64,000 nucleotides of DNA from Laetiporus sulphureus 93-53. Its lineage: Eukaryota; Basidiomycota; Agaricomycetes; Polyporales; Laetiporaceae. The notes under the pieces are model-generated. The model did no database searches. It saw only the letters and a program-made list of their open reading frames with translations, and was not told the DNA's origin. How positions within the stretch are numbered: position 1 is the first letter of the stretch; the number at the start of each line of letters is the position of its first letter. The position numbers were made by a program, and so were the translations under genes. Positions 46,957 through 57,839 of this stretch are shown here, one piece after another. The stretch lies in contig NW_024468535.1 of NCBI RefSeq assembly GCF_001632365.1, positions 184,820-248,819 of the forward strand, written 5' to 3'.

Positions 46957-48356
46957 TTGATGGACCGCATCACACATTTTCTCGCTTCCGATTCATTTCT
47001 CGCAGTACTCATTCCCCTCTTGCTCTCTATACTCGGCCTCCAGCTTGTTGGCACGCCCTCAGTCTCCGACCTGCACAGTCTTCTTAATCGCATTCTACGT
47101 GGTGCACGAGGTGCACGCACGCCGTCGCATTTCTCCGTTGAGCGCGCAGTACGCTCCTACGAACAGTATGCCGAGCTTTCTGGCAACGAGCTTGCACGCA
47201 TGCGCGCATCCTATGCGAAACTGGGACGCGCGCACAAACGCATAGGGTACGAGCTCGCGTATCCACGGAAGCTTGATCGGCTGCAGGAGGCCATCTGCAC
47301 GAACGCGTTGGTCGCGGAGGGCATTGTGCGGCTTGCGCGAGAGCAATTTCGAGAGAGGCTGCAGGAGGTAAACGATATCTCGGGAGATCTGGTGAGAGTC
47401 AGGGAGTCACTGAGGCACTTTGTACGCGATTGGAGCAACGAGGGGAAAGACGAGCGAGAAAAGATCTTTGGTCCAATCCTGGACGTGCTGCGGGAGGTGG
47501 ACGAGGAGGCGCGTAGAACGATGAGCGTGCTCGTCCCTGGCTCAGGTTTGGGCAGACTTGCTTGGGAAATTTCCCAGTTGGGTACGTCGTCAATTATATC
47601 AAGTCAGCTTCTCAATGTGCAAGATAGCCTGCCTGCCAGTTCAGCAATACCAAACATTCTAGTCTCCCAATCTATTGCTCGGCACCAAATAATGTTGGCT
47701 CTTTGACGCATACCTATCATCGATTGCATTCTGTCATGTTCTGTTCGTCAAGTATCGCTGACCTTCGACTAGGCTTTCATACCACGGCGAACGAGCTGTC
47801 TTTTTTCATGAACCTCGCATTCCGCTTCCTTTTGTCCGATCACACAACCCAGCACGTCAATCAACACACCTTGCAGCCCTACGCGAGCTGGTTCTCGCAT
47901 CAACGCACGACAGACAGTGTGTTTCGAGCCATCGCATTCCCCGACGTCGTTCCGCGCCTCAGCCCTTCACTTCAACTCGCTGAGCAGGACTTTCTCTCCC
48001 TTCGAATGCCGCCACATCCTTCCACGAAACAAATTGCAGGCTACGACTTCATTGTGACCCTCTTTTTCATCGACACCTCCCTAAATGTGCTCGAGACGAT
48101 TGAGCATGTACACGAGCTTCTGAGGCCTGGAGGGACGTGGATCAATCTCGGACCATTGCTCTGGACGGGCGGCGGGCAGGCAGCAGTAGAACTGAGTTTG
48201 GAGGAGGTCATGGCTCTGGTGGCAATGACAGGTTTCCGAGTTGAGAAGGAGGGCGCGGGGAGAAGGAGGTCGGTCGAGTGCGAATATACGGCGGATAGGA
48301 GGGCGATGATGAGATGGTTATACCAGGCTGAGTTTTGGGCTGCCACAAAGATTTAA
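46957..48356 (+). CDS. Carnosine N-methyltransferase (N2227 family)
   Basis: SAM-dependent methyltransferase related to human CARNMT1 and yeast YNL092W, which methylate a histidine-containing dipeptide. The start at 46957 or 46960 (MMDRITHFLASDSFLAVLIP) gives a hydrophobic N-terminal segment, suggesting membrane association. Conserved blocks are HFVRDWSNEGKDEREKIFGP, the SAM-binding VLVPGSGLGRLAWEIS, then after one intron (donor G|GTACGT) GFHTTANELSFFMNLAFRFL. The exon continues AIAFPDVVPRLS, YDFIVTLFFIDTSLNVLETI, LLRPGGTWINLGPLLWTGGG and LSLEEVMALVAMTGFRVEKE, ending ATKI. A single 60-190 base intron is needed. The N-terminal region is shorter than in the human enzyme, but the catalytic core is full length. 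Confidence 0.92.
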
Positions 48357-48738
48357 TGTATAAGGCAGTGGGTGGTTAAGACCATGCAATCAATTTGTAT
48401 CGTTTATCGCAGGATCACATCAAGAGAGAACACCGTGACGGTGCTGAGGCAGCGTCCCACTGCGATTACACTAGATGTATCACTCTGATATCGCGCGCAA
48501 GGAAAGCTTACTCTGGGACAAGATTCTGCAACGCTGACCATAAGCTGCCCCTAATTCTGTTTATTCAGGCGTCAATACTCACTGGGCCCTCAGTTGTCCG
48601 GACTCCGTAAGTCCCTTCATCTTGCCGGCGCCGCAGGGGCGCCTCGTACTAGTATCCAGTAATGGCATCGACGTCTTTTTTTTTGAGTACAATTTATATC
48701 CCGCCCCGAAGGGGCGGTCGGAGGTGTGTAAATACATA
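48357..48738. other. Intergenic with GC-rich hairpins
   Basis: Contains a perfect 7-base hairpin (CCGCCCC at 48701-48707, loop GAA, GGGGCGG at 48711-48717) next to an A/T run, and a second GC-rich inverted stretch near 48625-48645. This may be the remains of a transposon terminus. Confidence 0.5.
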
Positions 48739-48963
48739 CACCCCAGATATGGAGCTCTTTTTCGATGTGTAATATGTGGGGAAAATGTGAACTAGTATTT
48801 TGATAATGGGTCGGTTCTTTGCGAAAATGACATAGCAGTTTACATATTAGGCATCTGCAATTGGAAATGAAACTGCGGCATATACCAAACCATATTCTTG
48901 AGGCTATATTGTATTCATTTTTGTAGACTTTGCGAATACAATATGTTCGCATTATTTTTTGAT
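48739..48963. repeat. AT-rich repeat, left copy (inverted relative to 56,985-57,206)
   Basis: Reverse-complementing this block gives a near match to 56,985-57,206 over about 220 bases. The outer edge is CACCCC here and GGGGTG on the right. Inside, a perfect 11-base inverted repeat (ATATTGTATTC at 48906-48916, its complement at 48934-48944) can form a hairpin. Confidence 0.9.
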
Positions 48964-49200
48964 GTTACAGATGGTAAAAATGCGACGGAGAAGTAAATCG
49001 TCACAGATTCGATGTTATGCATCTAAAAATATCTTACGTAAAAACCAAAGGGTGGCACATTCTAAATTATTCATTGCATCTGCGATGAGGAGGTACAAAA
49101 CAAATTTCATCATACAGGTGGCTACATTGAGGATTTCATTAACCGTCAAACGGATCCTATAGGTGACGACAATCAGACTGGGACGTAATTCTGTTAGTGG

Positions 49201-51147
49201 TCACGAAGGGCGTACTAGGTGAGGTATCTCGTTATCGCTCGTGCATCCTACTCTGGACCGCTCGACTTTCGTCAAAGAAGCTAGCCATTGCGGGTCGTAG
49301 TAAGACTTTGGTAGGCCGCGAACGCATAGCCGGCTCGACTTCGGAGACTTGGACGAGAGCTCCTGAATGCGAGGCAGAGCTCGATTCCCTCTCGACTGCA
49401 GAGCTCCGGACATGGTCTGGTAACTATCGATAGCCGACAACAAAGCATCGATGTCTTCATGACGCCACAGCAAGCGCGCTCTGTGAACGACTTTGTGGCG
49501 ACTGCTAGCTTCTTCGTCCGTGTGATCTGAGCTCATCCCGGCAACCTCAAGCTTCTCTAAGACATCCTCGACGGCGCTCCATAAAGTCGGTGAGCTACGC
49601 TTGTTCGTGTTGACGACCTGGGCACGTCTCATGAATATCTACGGAATGCTAGGTCAATAGAGTGGTTCACAATGCAGATTTAAAACTCACGCCCTGGCGA
49701 CGCATATTGCGACGCAGCGCTGCCGCATCATTGACTTTTCTTTTCTTCCACTCATCAGAACCTGCATGACGGACTTGTGCATGCACGCGCCTCAATTTCG
49801 CGGTGCAAGAGCGCATTAAAATTGTCTCTGTCATGGCTTCAGGATCGAAGAGCAAAGGAAATTCTAAGCCCGACTTGATTCGATTGAGGAATTCTCGGGA
49901 GAGGAGCAGGATCAACTCTCTGTTCCACTGAGAACTTAACTCACTGGTCCAATCGACGAGCAGCATTGCAATGTCAGGTCCATCCCCAGTTCCATCAATG
50001 AAGGCTTCGACCACAGAGGGCGATGCACCAACTGGCAAACCACCATCGATGGGTAGAACACCCTTACTCCGAAGATACTGTCTGAATCGTGCCTGTTGAA
50101 CGAGTCAAAGTGCGGTGACAGCCATGGCCATGTAATGGGAAAACTCACATTGAGGGTGTTGTTATCCCGCGGACCTCTCTGACTTTTCGTCCGTTTGGTA
50201 AGAGTTTTGCGTTCATTGGCGTCTCCAAAATATTCGTCCTCATCAAGCTCCATCCGCACAGATTTCCCAGTGACGTTGCGACATTTGCTGACAACACCAC
50301 CAGGCCTGTTGTTGGACTTTTGTGCATCTACCGCCTTCAGTGCTCTCTGTACTCCTTCCTTGATACCATTTGCCACAGCAAGAGACATTGCTTGCATCAG
50401 TTTCGCTAGATCGGTTTCTTCGATAGCAGGTCCCGACATGCCAAAGTCAGGAGCACTTGAGGAGGGGCCAAGCGTAGAGCCTACTGCAGCTGATGGAACG
50501 TTATCTGGTGGTGGTCGCGACACCAGTGGAACATGGGGAAGTGATTGTGCAGTTGTTCCGTCCATAGGACGTTGGACGTTTTGGATGCCTGGGTGATTAT
50601 TAAACTGAAACACAACTTCGGGCGAGGAATCGTCAATCGCGGCGCCATTTTGAACACCGAAAGACCCATATTGTAACTCCATAATGGCGAGATCACTTTC
50701 ATACTACAAAAACCAATCAGTCAAGCATGAAACGAGATGCAGATGATATGCTCACTTCTTCAGTTACGACATCATGCCTTGTATGCGATTGCGATGCGTT
50801 GACGAATCTGCCTGCATACAAAGCCGGCTGATGTCGCATACCACCGTTGTTCTGGAAGTCAGTCATTTCGGAAACGAAGCTGAAGGAACGCTTATAGAGC
50901 AATAAGCCGGTAACCTTTGACGTGGGCAGCACTTCGCACGCACTGTTTGGCCACCGCTCGTTAAATTAGGAGCAATGTACTCTTCATGAGACAATATGGC
51001 TCCGCGCACTTCTCGCTCCTCATTGCTGGAGAGTTCTTCCGAGAGCTTTGAACGAATAAGCATCGCATGTAGCCAGTAACGCCATCAATTACTCACTTGT
51101 CCTTGGGGTGGTTCGCCGTCTGCCATGTCCAGTGACTCTCGATACAT
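49201..51147 (-). CDS. Unassigned protein inside the inverted repeats, possibly transposon-linked
   Basis: I do not recognise a Pfam-type domain. An in-frame start at 51147 (MYRESLDMADGEPPQGQ) leads through a donor GTGAGT to LSEELSSNEEREVRGAILSH. Further exons hold FSFVSEMTDFQNNGGMRHQP and a Pro/Ser-rich stretch starting MELQYGSFGVQNGAAIDDSS. After an acidic KSVRMELDEDEYFGD, splicing adds ARFRQYLRSKGVLPIDG, FLNRIKSGLEFPLLFDPEAM and DAAALRRNMRRQG. The last exon has LWSAVEDVLEKLEVAGMSSD and ARLLWRHEDIDALLSAIDSY, then GLPKSYYDPQWLASL. From memory, basidiomycete genomes hold many copies of proteins with such a GMSSD block, which suggests a mobile-element passenger. The frame near 50,930 changes by one base without a good intron, so this copy may be broken. 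Confidence 0.55.
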
Positions 51148-51707
51148 TTCATGCTATGATGCCTAGTCAGGTTGAGGATCTTGAACTAAATTCCACAGAA
51201 CACTAACAGTTATATTGACCCAAGAATTATTGATCACATTTGTGGGAGTTATGTCTATTTGTTGAGGAGCAACCTGAACCTTCGTCAGAAAAAGAGGAGT
51301 TGGTGAAACATAGAGCCGACCGTGGTGTGCCAGCCATTCAGAACGGCAGACATGACGCGCTTTGTTCTGGCATCATTCTCCAAGGACCAACTGGATCACC
51401 TGGCACTTGTGAGCAGAGCTGTACATATATACCGCGGACAACAAGCGGAGACACAAGCGAAAACATGGCACCTCACTACCGTGCACAAGTTCCACCAGCC
51501 TGACGCGTACGAGCGTTGCGTTGCTTGACGGACGAGCTGACGGAGACAATGACAACACCGCTCGGAAGCAATCCTGGGCCAAATGGGGGACAATAGACAT
51601 TACTCGGTAAAGCAGCGAGGGAGATGAATGCACCACCGGTATAGACAGATAACGAATCACCTTCGCGCGTGACATTAAGGCGTCAAAGGTGAGCCGCGGG
51701 GCTGCGC
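51148..51707. other. Spacer between the unknown gene and the repeat array
   Basis: Frames on both strands at 51322-51717 overlap and are unconvincing. From about 51,708 the tail of a 349-base repeat unit begins. Confidence 0.45.
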
Positions 51708-52690
51708 GCGTGAACAATCAGCGTCGAGGATGCGAGGATAGCGGTCAGCCTACCTCGTGATGAGCGGAGATGAGGAGCCGCTACTCTGAACCATCGGAGA
51801 TGCAAGTGAGGGACAATTGGCATAGATAGTGATGCGTGTTGGCGATCCGGAAGGCTTGGAGGGCCGGGCTGTGGTGCTCAGTGTTCAAGTTGTTTTCGAG
51901 AAAGGATGGACGAACGTACTCGTGCCTGTAAACCCCCTCATGGCCGAGTGCGGTGAGTGCTGCTGTGTCGGGGCTAGCGAACTTCAGAGAGCAGAAGTGC
52001 AGGCACGACGAGTAGCCGGACCTGACGGCGGTGAAAACTGTGGGCGTGAACAATTAGTGTCGACGATGCGAGGATAGCGGTCAGCCTACCTCACGGCGAG
52101 TGTACGCAATGAGTGGAGACGAGGAGCTGCTACTCTGAATCACCGGAGATGCAAGTGAGGGACAATGGGTGTAGATAGCGATGCGTGTTGGCGATCCGGA
52201 AGGCTTGGAGGGCTGGGCTGCGGTGCTCAGTGTTCAAGTTGGTTTCGGAAAAGGATGGACGGACGTACTCGTGCCTGTAAACCCCCTCACAGCCGAGTGC
52301 GGCGAGCGCTGCTGTGTCGGGGCTAGTGAACTTCAGAGAGCAGAAGTGCAGGCACGACGAGTAGCTGGACCTGATGGCGGTGAAAACTGTGGACGTGAAC
52401 AATTAGTGTCGACGATGTGAGGATAGCGGTCAGCCTACCTCATGGCGAGTGTACGCGATGAGCGGAGACGAGGAGCCGCTACTCTGAATCACCGGAGATG
52501 CAAGTGAGGGACAATGGGCATAGATAGTGATGTGTGTTGGCGATCCGAAAGGCTTGGAGGGCCGGGCTGCAGTGCTCAGTGTTCAAGTTGTTTTCGGGAA
52601 AGGATGGACGGACGTACTCATGCCTGTAAACCCCCTAATGGCTGACTTGTGCGGCGAGTCCTGGCTGTGTCAGGGCTCATGAGCATTGTA
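51708..52690. repeat. Tandem 349-base units, left arm of the palindrome
   Basis: The units begin near 51,780, 52,130 and 52,479 (the third partial), preceded by a partial tail at 51,708-51,779. Each contains the same landmarks, such as GATGCAAGTGAGGGACAAT and GAGAGCAGAAGTGCAGGC. On the minus strand each full unit carries a 90-codon frame beginning MFT-TVFTA-RS-YSSCLHF. The period was confirmed by equal spacing of those frames (51781 and 52130). Confidence 0.9.
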
Positions 52691-53228
52691 TGGTGAGTGG
52701 CGTCAGTGATTGCAGTGCTCGCTGCCTTCTCGCTCGTTGGAGGGACGGCGGACGACGTCTGTGCGTCGTACGGCGTGTGGCTGTCTCCAGACGTTGATCA
52801 TGCTCGCTGTCTCACTCGTTTGAGGGGCGGCGGGCGGAGGCGTCCGCTCGTCGTTATTCAACCATCTCAGTTATCCGATCTCAGTTATTCGACCATCTAA
52901 TGCGGTTCCCTCAGCCTCCGCTTGCTGACATCGCATGTCCCAACCAACACCGACGACGCCAACGGCGCCGACGATGCGGTGAACTCAATGGACAGCCCGC
53001 CACCCACCTAAGTGGGCGGCGGCCACCACGAGCGCAGATGGGAGAGCGAAAAGAAGAAACATCACACATCGTGGGTATATTTGAACGGCAGAGTTTAGGG
53101 CAGGTGCACATTTGAGTGGCGTGAGAACTATCAGTGGCGTGGAAACAGCCTACCCGGAGTGGATGGCAGCGCCAGGCGATCACGCCACTGGGGGATTGAG
53201 TGGCGTGAGAACTACAGGTGGCGTGCGA
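51988..53228. repeat. Left arm of a large palindrome
   Basis: This arm of about 1.24 kb is the reverse complement of 53,303-54,544, around a spacer of about 75 bases. It includes one-and-a-half to two tandem units and a 540-base inner segment. The inner segment holds several copies of a GTGGCGTG-nGAA motif (near 53,114, 53,132, 53,200, 53,216). Confidence 0.9.
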
Positions 53229-53302
53229 ACCATTGTCAGGCCGCTCGGCCTGGCGCTCGACAAATCCCCAGTGGCATGAAAAACGGCATTCACCTGGTGC
53301 CC
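53229..53302. other. Asymmetric centre of the palindrome
   Basis: The two arms stop matching just after GGCGTGCGAAC on the left and before its complement on the right. The centre of about 75 bases has no obvious repeat partner. Confidence 0.75.
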
Positions 53303-54544
53303 ATTCGCACGCCACCTGTAGTTCTCACGCCACTCAATCCCCCAGTGGCGTGATCGCCTGGCGCTGCCACCCACTCCAGGTAGGCTGTTTCCATGCCACT
53401 GATAGTTCTCACGCCACTCAAATGTGCATCTGCCCTAAACTCTGCCGTTCAAATATACCCACGACGCATGACATTTCTTCTTTTCGCTCTCCCATCTGCG
53501 CTCGTGGTGGCCGCCGCCCACTTAGGTGGGTGGCGGGCTGTCCATTGAGTTCACCGCATCATCGGCGCCGTTGGCGTCATCGGTGTCAGTTGGGACATGC
53601 GATGTCAGCAAGTGGAGGCTGAGGGAACCGCATTAGATGGTCGAATAACTGAGATCAGATAACTGAGATGGTTGAATAACGATGCGCAAACGCCTCCGCC
53701 CACCGCCCCTCAAACGAGCAAGACAGCGAGCACGATCAACGTCCGGAGACAGCCACACACCGTACGACGCGCAGATGTCGTTCGCCGTCCCTCCAATGAG
53801 CGAGAAGGCAGCGAGCACTGCAATCACTGACGCCACTCACCATACAATGCTCATGAGCCCCCACACAGCCAGGACTCGCTGCACAAGTCGGCCGTGAGAG
53901 GGTTTACAGGCATGAGTACGTCCGTCCATCCTTTCCCGAAAACAACTTGAACACTGAGCACCGCAGCCTGGCCCTCCAAGCCTTCCGGATTGCCAACACG
54001 CATCGCTATCTACGCCCATTGTCCCTCGCTTGCATCTCCGGTGATTCAGAGTAGCGGCTCCTCATCTCCGCTCATCGCGTACGCTCGCCGTGAGGTAGGC
54101 TGACCGCTATCCTCACATCGTCGACACTAATTGTTCACGCTCACAGTTTTCACTGCCGTCAGGTCCGGCTACTCATCGTGCCTGCACTTCTGCTCTCTGA
54201 AGTTCACTAGCCCCGACACAGCAGCGCTCGCTGCACTCAGCCGTGAGGGGGTTTACAGGCACGAGTACGTCCGTCCATCCTTTCCCGAAAACAACTTGAA
54301 CACTGAGCACCGCAGCCCAGCCCTCCAAGCCTTCTGGATCACCAACACGCATCGCTATCTATGCCCATTGTCCCTCACTTGCATCTTCGGTGATTCAGAG
54401 TAGCGGCTCCTCGTCTCCGCTCATTGCGTACACTCGCCGTGAGGTAGGCTGACCGCTATCCTCGCATCGTCGACACTAATTGTTCACGCCCACAGTTTTC
54501 ACTGCCATCAGGTCCGGCTACTCGTCGTGCCTGCACTTCTGCTC
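53303..54544. repeat. Right arm of the palindrome
   Basis: Mirror copy of 51,988-53,228. The 90-codon frame reappears on the plus strand at 54131, and again starting at 54480 (spacing 349). The match ends inside the outermost unit, after CACTTCTGCTC, where unrelated sequence begins. Confidence 0.9.
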
Positions 54545-54837
54545 AGCCCTCTCTTATGTCTATTGTCCGTCGTTCCGTTCCATCCCATCGTCACAAGTCG
54601 CTTCATCTCGTAGCAAGGCTAGTGAAACTTTTTGCATGCAGCGTAGCTGTATTAGGACTTGGACTCGGACCATCTACCACCAGCTCTCTATCTTCATGGC
54701 ACTATTTTCACGCGTATGTCTTGCTTTCTTGCCGCACCGGCACCGTGGAAAGGGAACTGTCTCGCGATATATAAATATGATTGCTCAAGGGACCTTAGCG
54801 GTCATCAACAGTTCACTGATTCGGGCGAGTTGCAGTC

Positions 54838-56679
54838 ATGGGCACCGTGCTGAGTGTTCTGTTGCTCAGTGTTCTGTTCTGCTGTGCATCAAGGAAGCGC
54901 AAAGCCATCGATAGTCGCGATGCTGTCCCTGCAAAGAAAATGGTATGTTTATGAGCTCATTGTTCGGACTTATGCTCACATGCATTTAGCGAGTGGGTTT
55001 GGCCATGGAATTGACTGCGCCTGACGGTGATTTGACAGTTGAAGAGTTCTTCACAGCTGTAGGTACCATTGATCTATGCTGTTTGATACGTTCTCATTGT
55101 CCCTGCAGGAGTCATCTTCCGTTGCAGCCATCAAAACTGATCAAGATGCACCTTCTGTCGTAGGTGCCATCAGGTTGCACTGTTCGACTCATCCTGATTC
55201 CGTCCCGCAGTCACGTTCTGTCGCAGTGATCCAAACGGATCAAGATGCTCTATGCAGTGTTCCCAATGAGCTCGTCATCGCAATAGCTGAGTTGCTGCCC
55301 GACAGCGACGTCGTGCATATGAGCATCCTCTCTCGTCGTCTGCACTATATTGCAGTTCCTATATATCTTCGTCGACACGGCCTACGTATTTCTGGAGAAA
55401 ACAAAGCTATCGTTCTCCTCAGAGAGGATGCTGTGGCGACTCTTTCTTTTTGGCGACATACACTGCTATTCCAATGCCCGCGGACAATCCGTGTCACCAT
55501 TAACTCGGACAATTTGTCCGAGTACGTCCAGTTGGGCCACTTCTTCTCATCTCTAGAGCCTACTTCTCCGTTGCGGACCGTGAAGCTCGTCTTCAATGCA
55601 TCTCCAGGTGGTCAGTTGATAAACTTGTTGAAAACGTTGCGACATGGCTGTGTTTCGGACATCACGCTATGGCATAGAAGTAACAAGATTTGCCGCCCCG
55701 CCTTACCATCCAAGCCCATTTCTTGCACGCAGATCTCCTCTTTCCTTCCCTGGAGACTTTTCAGCCTCAGGCGGCTGTGCTGTTCGATTCCTCTCTGTGT
55801 CAATGGACACTGACGATGATCAATTCGTCAACCATTGGCGAGTTAAGCCTGATTACGCCCGGTCTTGCATCCCCACCCTGGTCTCGCATTCTTGAGCGTC
55901 TCGTGATCCCTTCCCTCCATATCCTACGCATCGAGGGTGAACTTACTCAGATTGCCCTCGATCGATTCTTACGACGCCATGGCGGAATGCGGGAACTTCA
56001 TATTGGGTACCATTCGGATTGTGGCGGTGCAGCCCGTCGACGATCTCCGCCTCCAGAGTTACCTCATTTGTGGGTCCTCGCAGCACCGCTCACGTATCTC
56101 CCCCGTTTATTGGGCGACGAGCGAATGAGGATCACTACCTTGGAGAGGTTGACCATCCTTCCTGATTTCGATTGCGACAATACCGCCGAGTTCGTTTGCA
56201 ACTTCTCCAAAGTGCTCGTGCTCGTCTCTGAGCTTCAGGACCTATGGTGGCTCAATTGCACCTTGCCTCCTTTATTTGCAGCAGATGTTGATGAGACTGT
56301 GAGCAGTGGCTTTGGCCTTCAGATATTGGATGCTCTATTTCCTCAGATAAAGTGCATCGTTCTGGAACAAGCGTCAAGGGAGAACCGACAGGATTCGTTC
56401 AGTATGACACTCCTGGTAAGTTAGTTGCTGCGGTACCAGTATTGGCAGAGTCGGATCGCTGAAAGGGTTGCAATATAGGACTACCTACCCCGTTGGTTGC
56501 GGCAATTCCCTGCTCTGTCATCCCTGCAGCTGTGGGAGGACGCTGCCATTGACCGGACAGAGGAAATAGCACGCCTTTGCGCTGCATGTGCTACTCTATC
56601 CGATTTCTGGATGTATTCTGGTGGGAAGGATCTGAGCTGGAAGTTCACTTCGGCGGAGGCATCAGATGGTCCCCAGTGA
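54838..56679 (+). CDS. F-box/LRR-type protein with a duplicated exon
   Basis: F-box proteins recruit targets to SCF ubiquitin ligases. The start at 54838 gives a hydrophobic N-terminus (MGTVLSVLLLSVLFCCASRK), which would be odd for an F-box protein. Introns lie at 54943-54989, 55059-55108, 55160-55210, 55680-55732 and 56416-56478, and all keep frame. Exons 3 and 4 begin with related segments (SSSVAAIKTDQDAP and SRSVAVIQTDQDAL). The F-box reads SVPNELVIAIAELLPDSDVV and HMSILSRRLHYIAVP. The rest is LRR-like: LLFPSLETFQPQAAVLFDSS, SLHILRIEGELTQIALDRFL, LQDLWWLNCTLPPLF and FPALSSLQLWEDAAI. It ends at 56679. The 55680-55732 intron removes what otherwise looks like a frameshift. The gene appears intact. 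It lies between the palindrome and the right AT-rich repeat. Confidence 0.8.
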
Positions 56680-56984
56680 ACCAAAGTTAAGTCACCTTGT
56701 CTTGTTGAAGAGAGTTCCCCATCTCCTGTCGTCATATACTGTTGCCCGCCGATTTGAAATCTGTCATGAGATAGACGTGAGCAATCTTGACGTCGTTCCA
56801 TCACGGTCAAGTAGCGTACAGATTTCGCATCGCATACGATGTACTGGTACCGTACTTCCTTTGGTCTTGGAATTTGCTATGAACTTGTTTACCTGTTAGA
56901 TATTCTAAGATGCGCAACATCGATCAGCCATTCAATATCTGTGACGATTTAATTCTCCGTCACATTTTCAACATTCATAACATC
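56680..56984. other. 3' flank of the F-box gene
   Basis: A short plus frame at 56666-56899 overlaps the end of the F-box gene in another frame. Nothing else is recognised. Confidence 0.5.
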
Positions 56985-57206
56985 AAAACATAATGGGAAC
57001 ATATTGTATTCGCAAAGTTTACAAAAATGAATACAATATAGCCCCAAGAATATGGTTTGGCATATGCCGCAGTTTCATTTCCAATTGCAGATGCCTAATA
57101 TGTAAACTGTAATGTCATTTTTGCAAAGAATCGACCAATAATCAAAATACTAGTTCACATTTTTCTCACATATTACACATCGAAAAAGAGCTCCACGTCT
57201 GGGGTG
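56985..57206. repeat. AT-rich repeat, right copy
   Basis: Near-identical to the reverse complement of 48,739-48,963, with differences scattered over its length. The internal 11-base inverted repeat is at 57001-57011 and 57029-57039. The match begins at about TAACATCAAAA and stops at GGGGTG. Confidence 0.9.
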
Positions 57207-57839
57207 ATAACGTGTAACAATGGAGGACCAGACGCATCTGGGGACGAAGAAGCTTAACGTACGGACACCAGGTCCCCACGGACGCAACAGAGCAGGTGTA
57301 TAGTAGAAGGGCATGAAGCCCGGTAAGCTGTGTCATGGACCACGCAAACGTCGACAACCTAACATATGCATATGCCCGACCAACACGAAAACCGTGCCGC
57401 GGCCAGTCCGTTGACTCATTAGGAACACTGTTTAGGGGGGATCGAACCTCCAAGATACTCCCACCTAACTAACCTCGTCACCCCTCTGAGGGGGGGAGTT
57501 GCCCAGTTGACTTTGAGGAGAGCTCGGCGGACCAGGGTTAGTGAACTGCACGACGGCGGACCGAAGGGCGAAAATGAGTTGGCAGCCAAAGAGATGTCAG
57601 GGCGGAGGGGGAGGAAACCAGAGGAAGTCGACAGTAGGAATGGGTGACGCGCGGCGAACCCTACCACGCAGCAGGCTGGATAAAAACTGATCCCCTGCAT
57701 TTAAGTGTTGCTACGCTGGCATGCTAACCCCATATTCGGTGCGGGCATGCCTTGTGGTGACTGAGGGGAGCGGACGGGGGGCGCTAAAAATGAAAAGACA
57801 AGGAAAGGAACGTGGGGGGGAGGAAGGTCATGCCCGCCA
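57207..57839. other. Likely LINE-derived 3' region, no ORF2 seen
   Basis: Pro/Ser-rich minus frames (57700-57419 and 57970-57701) follow the zinc-knuckle frame but show no endonuclease or reverse transcriptase motif. They are probably the decayed end of the element. Confidence 0.4.

Noticed and set aside
52697..53836. Pair of mirrored 67-codon frames as a real gene family
   Set aside because: They are the same DNA in the two palindrome arms, and the short frame has no recognisable domain.
55644..55813. Frameshift in the F-box gene
   Set aside because: A 53-base GT...AG intron at 55680-55732 explains the frame change exactly.
48730..57215. Target-site duplication around the inverted repeats
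   Set aside because: Flanks (TACATACA on the left, ATAACGTG on the right) do not match, so a single insertion event cannot be claimed from flanks.
57415..57500. Pol III B-box-like GGTTCGATCCC on the minus strand
   Set aside because: The surrounding bases do not fold as a tRNA. It lies in probable LINE-derived sequence and may be a coincidence or a SINE-like remnant.
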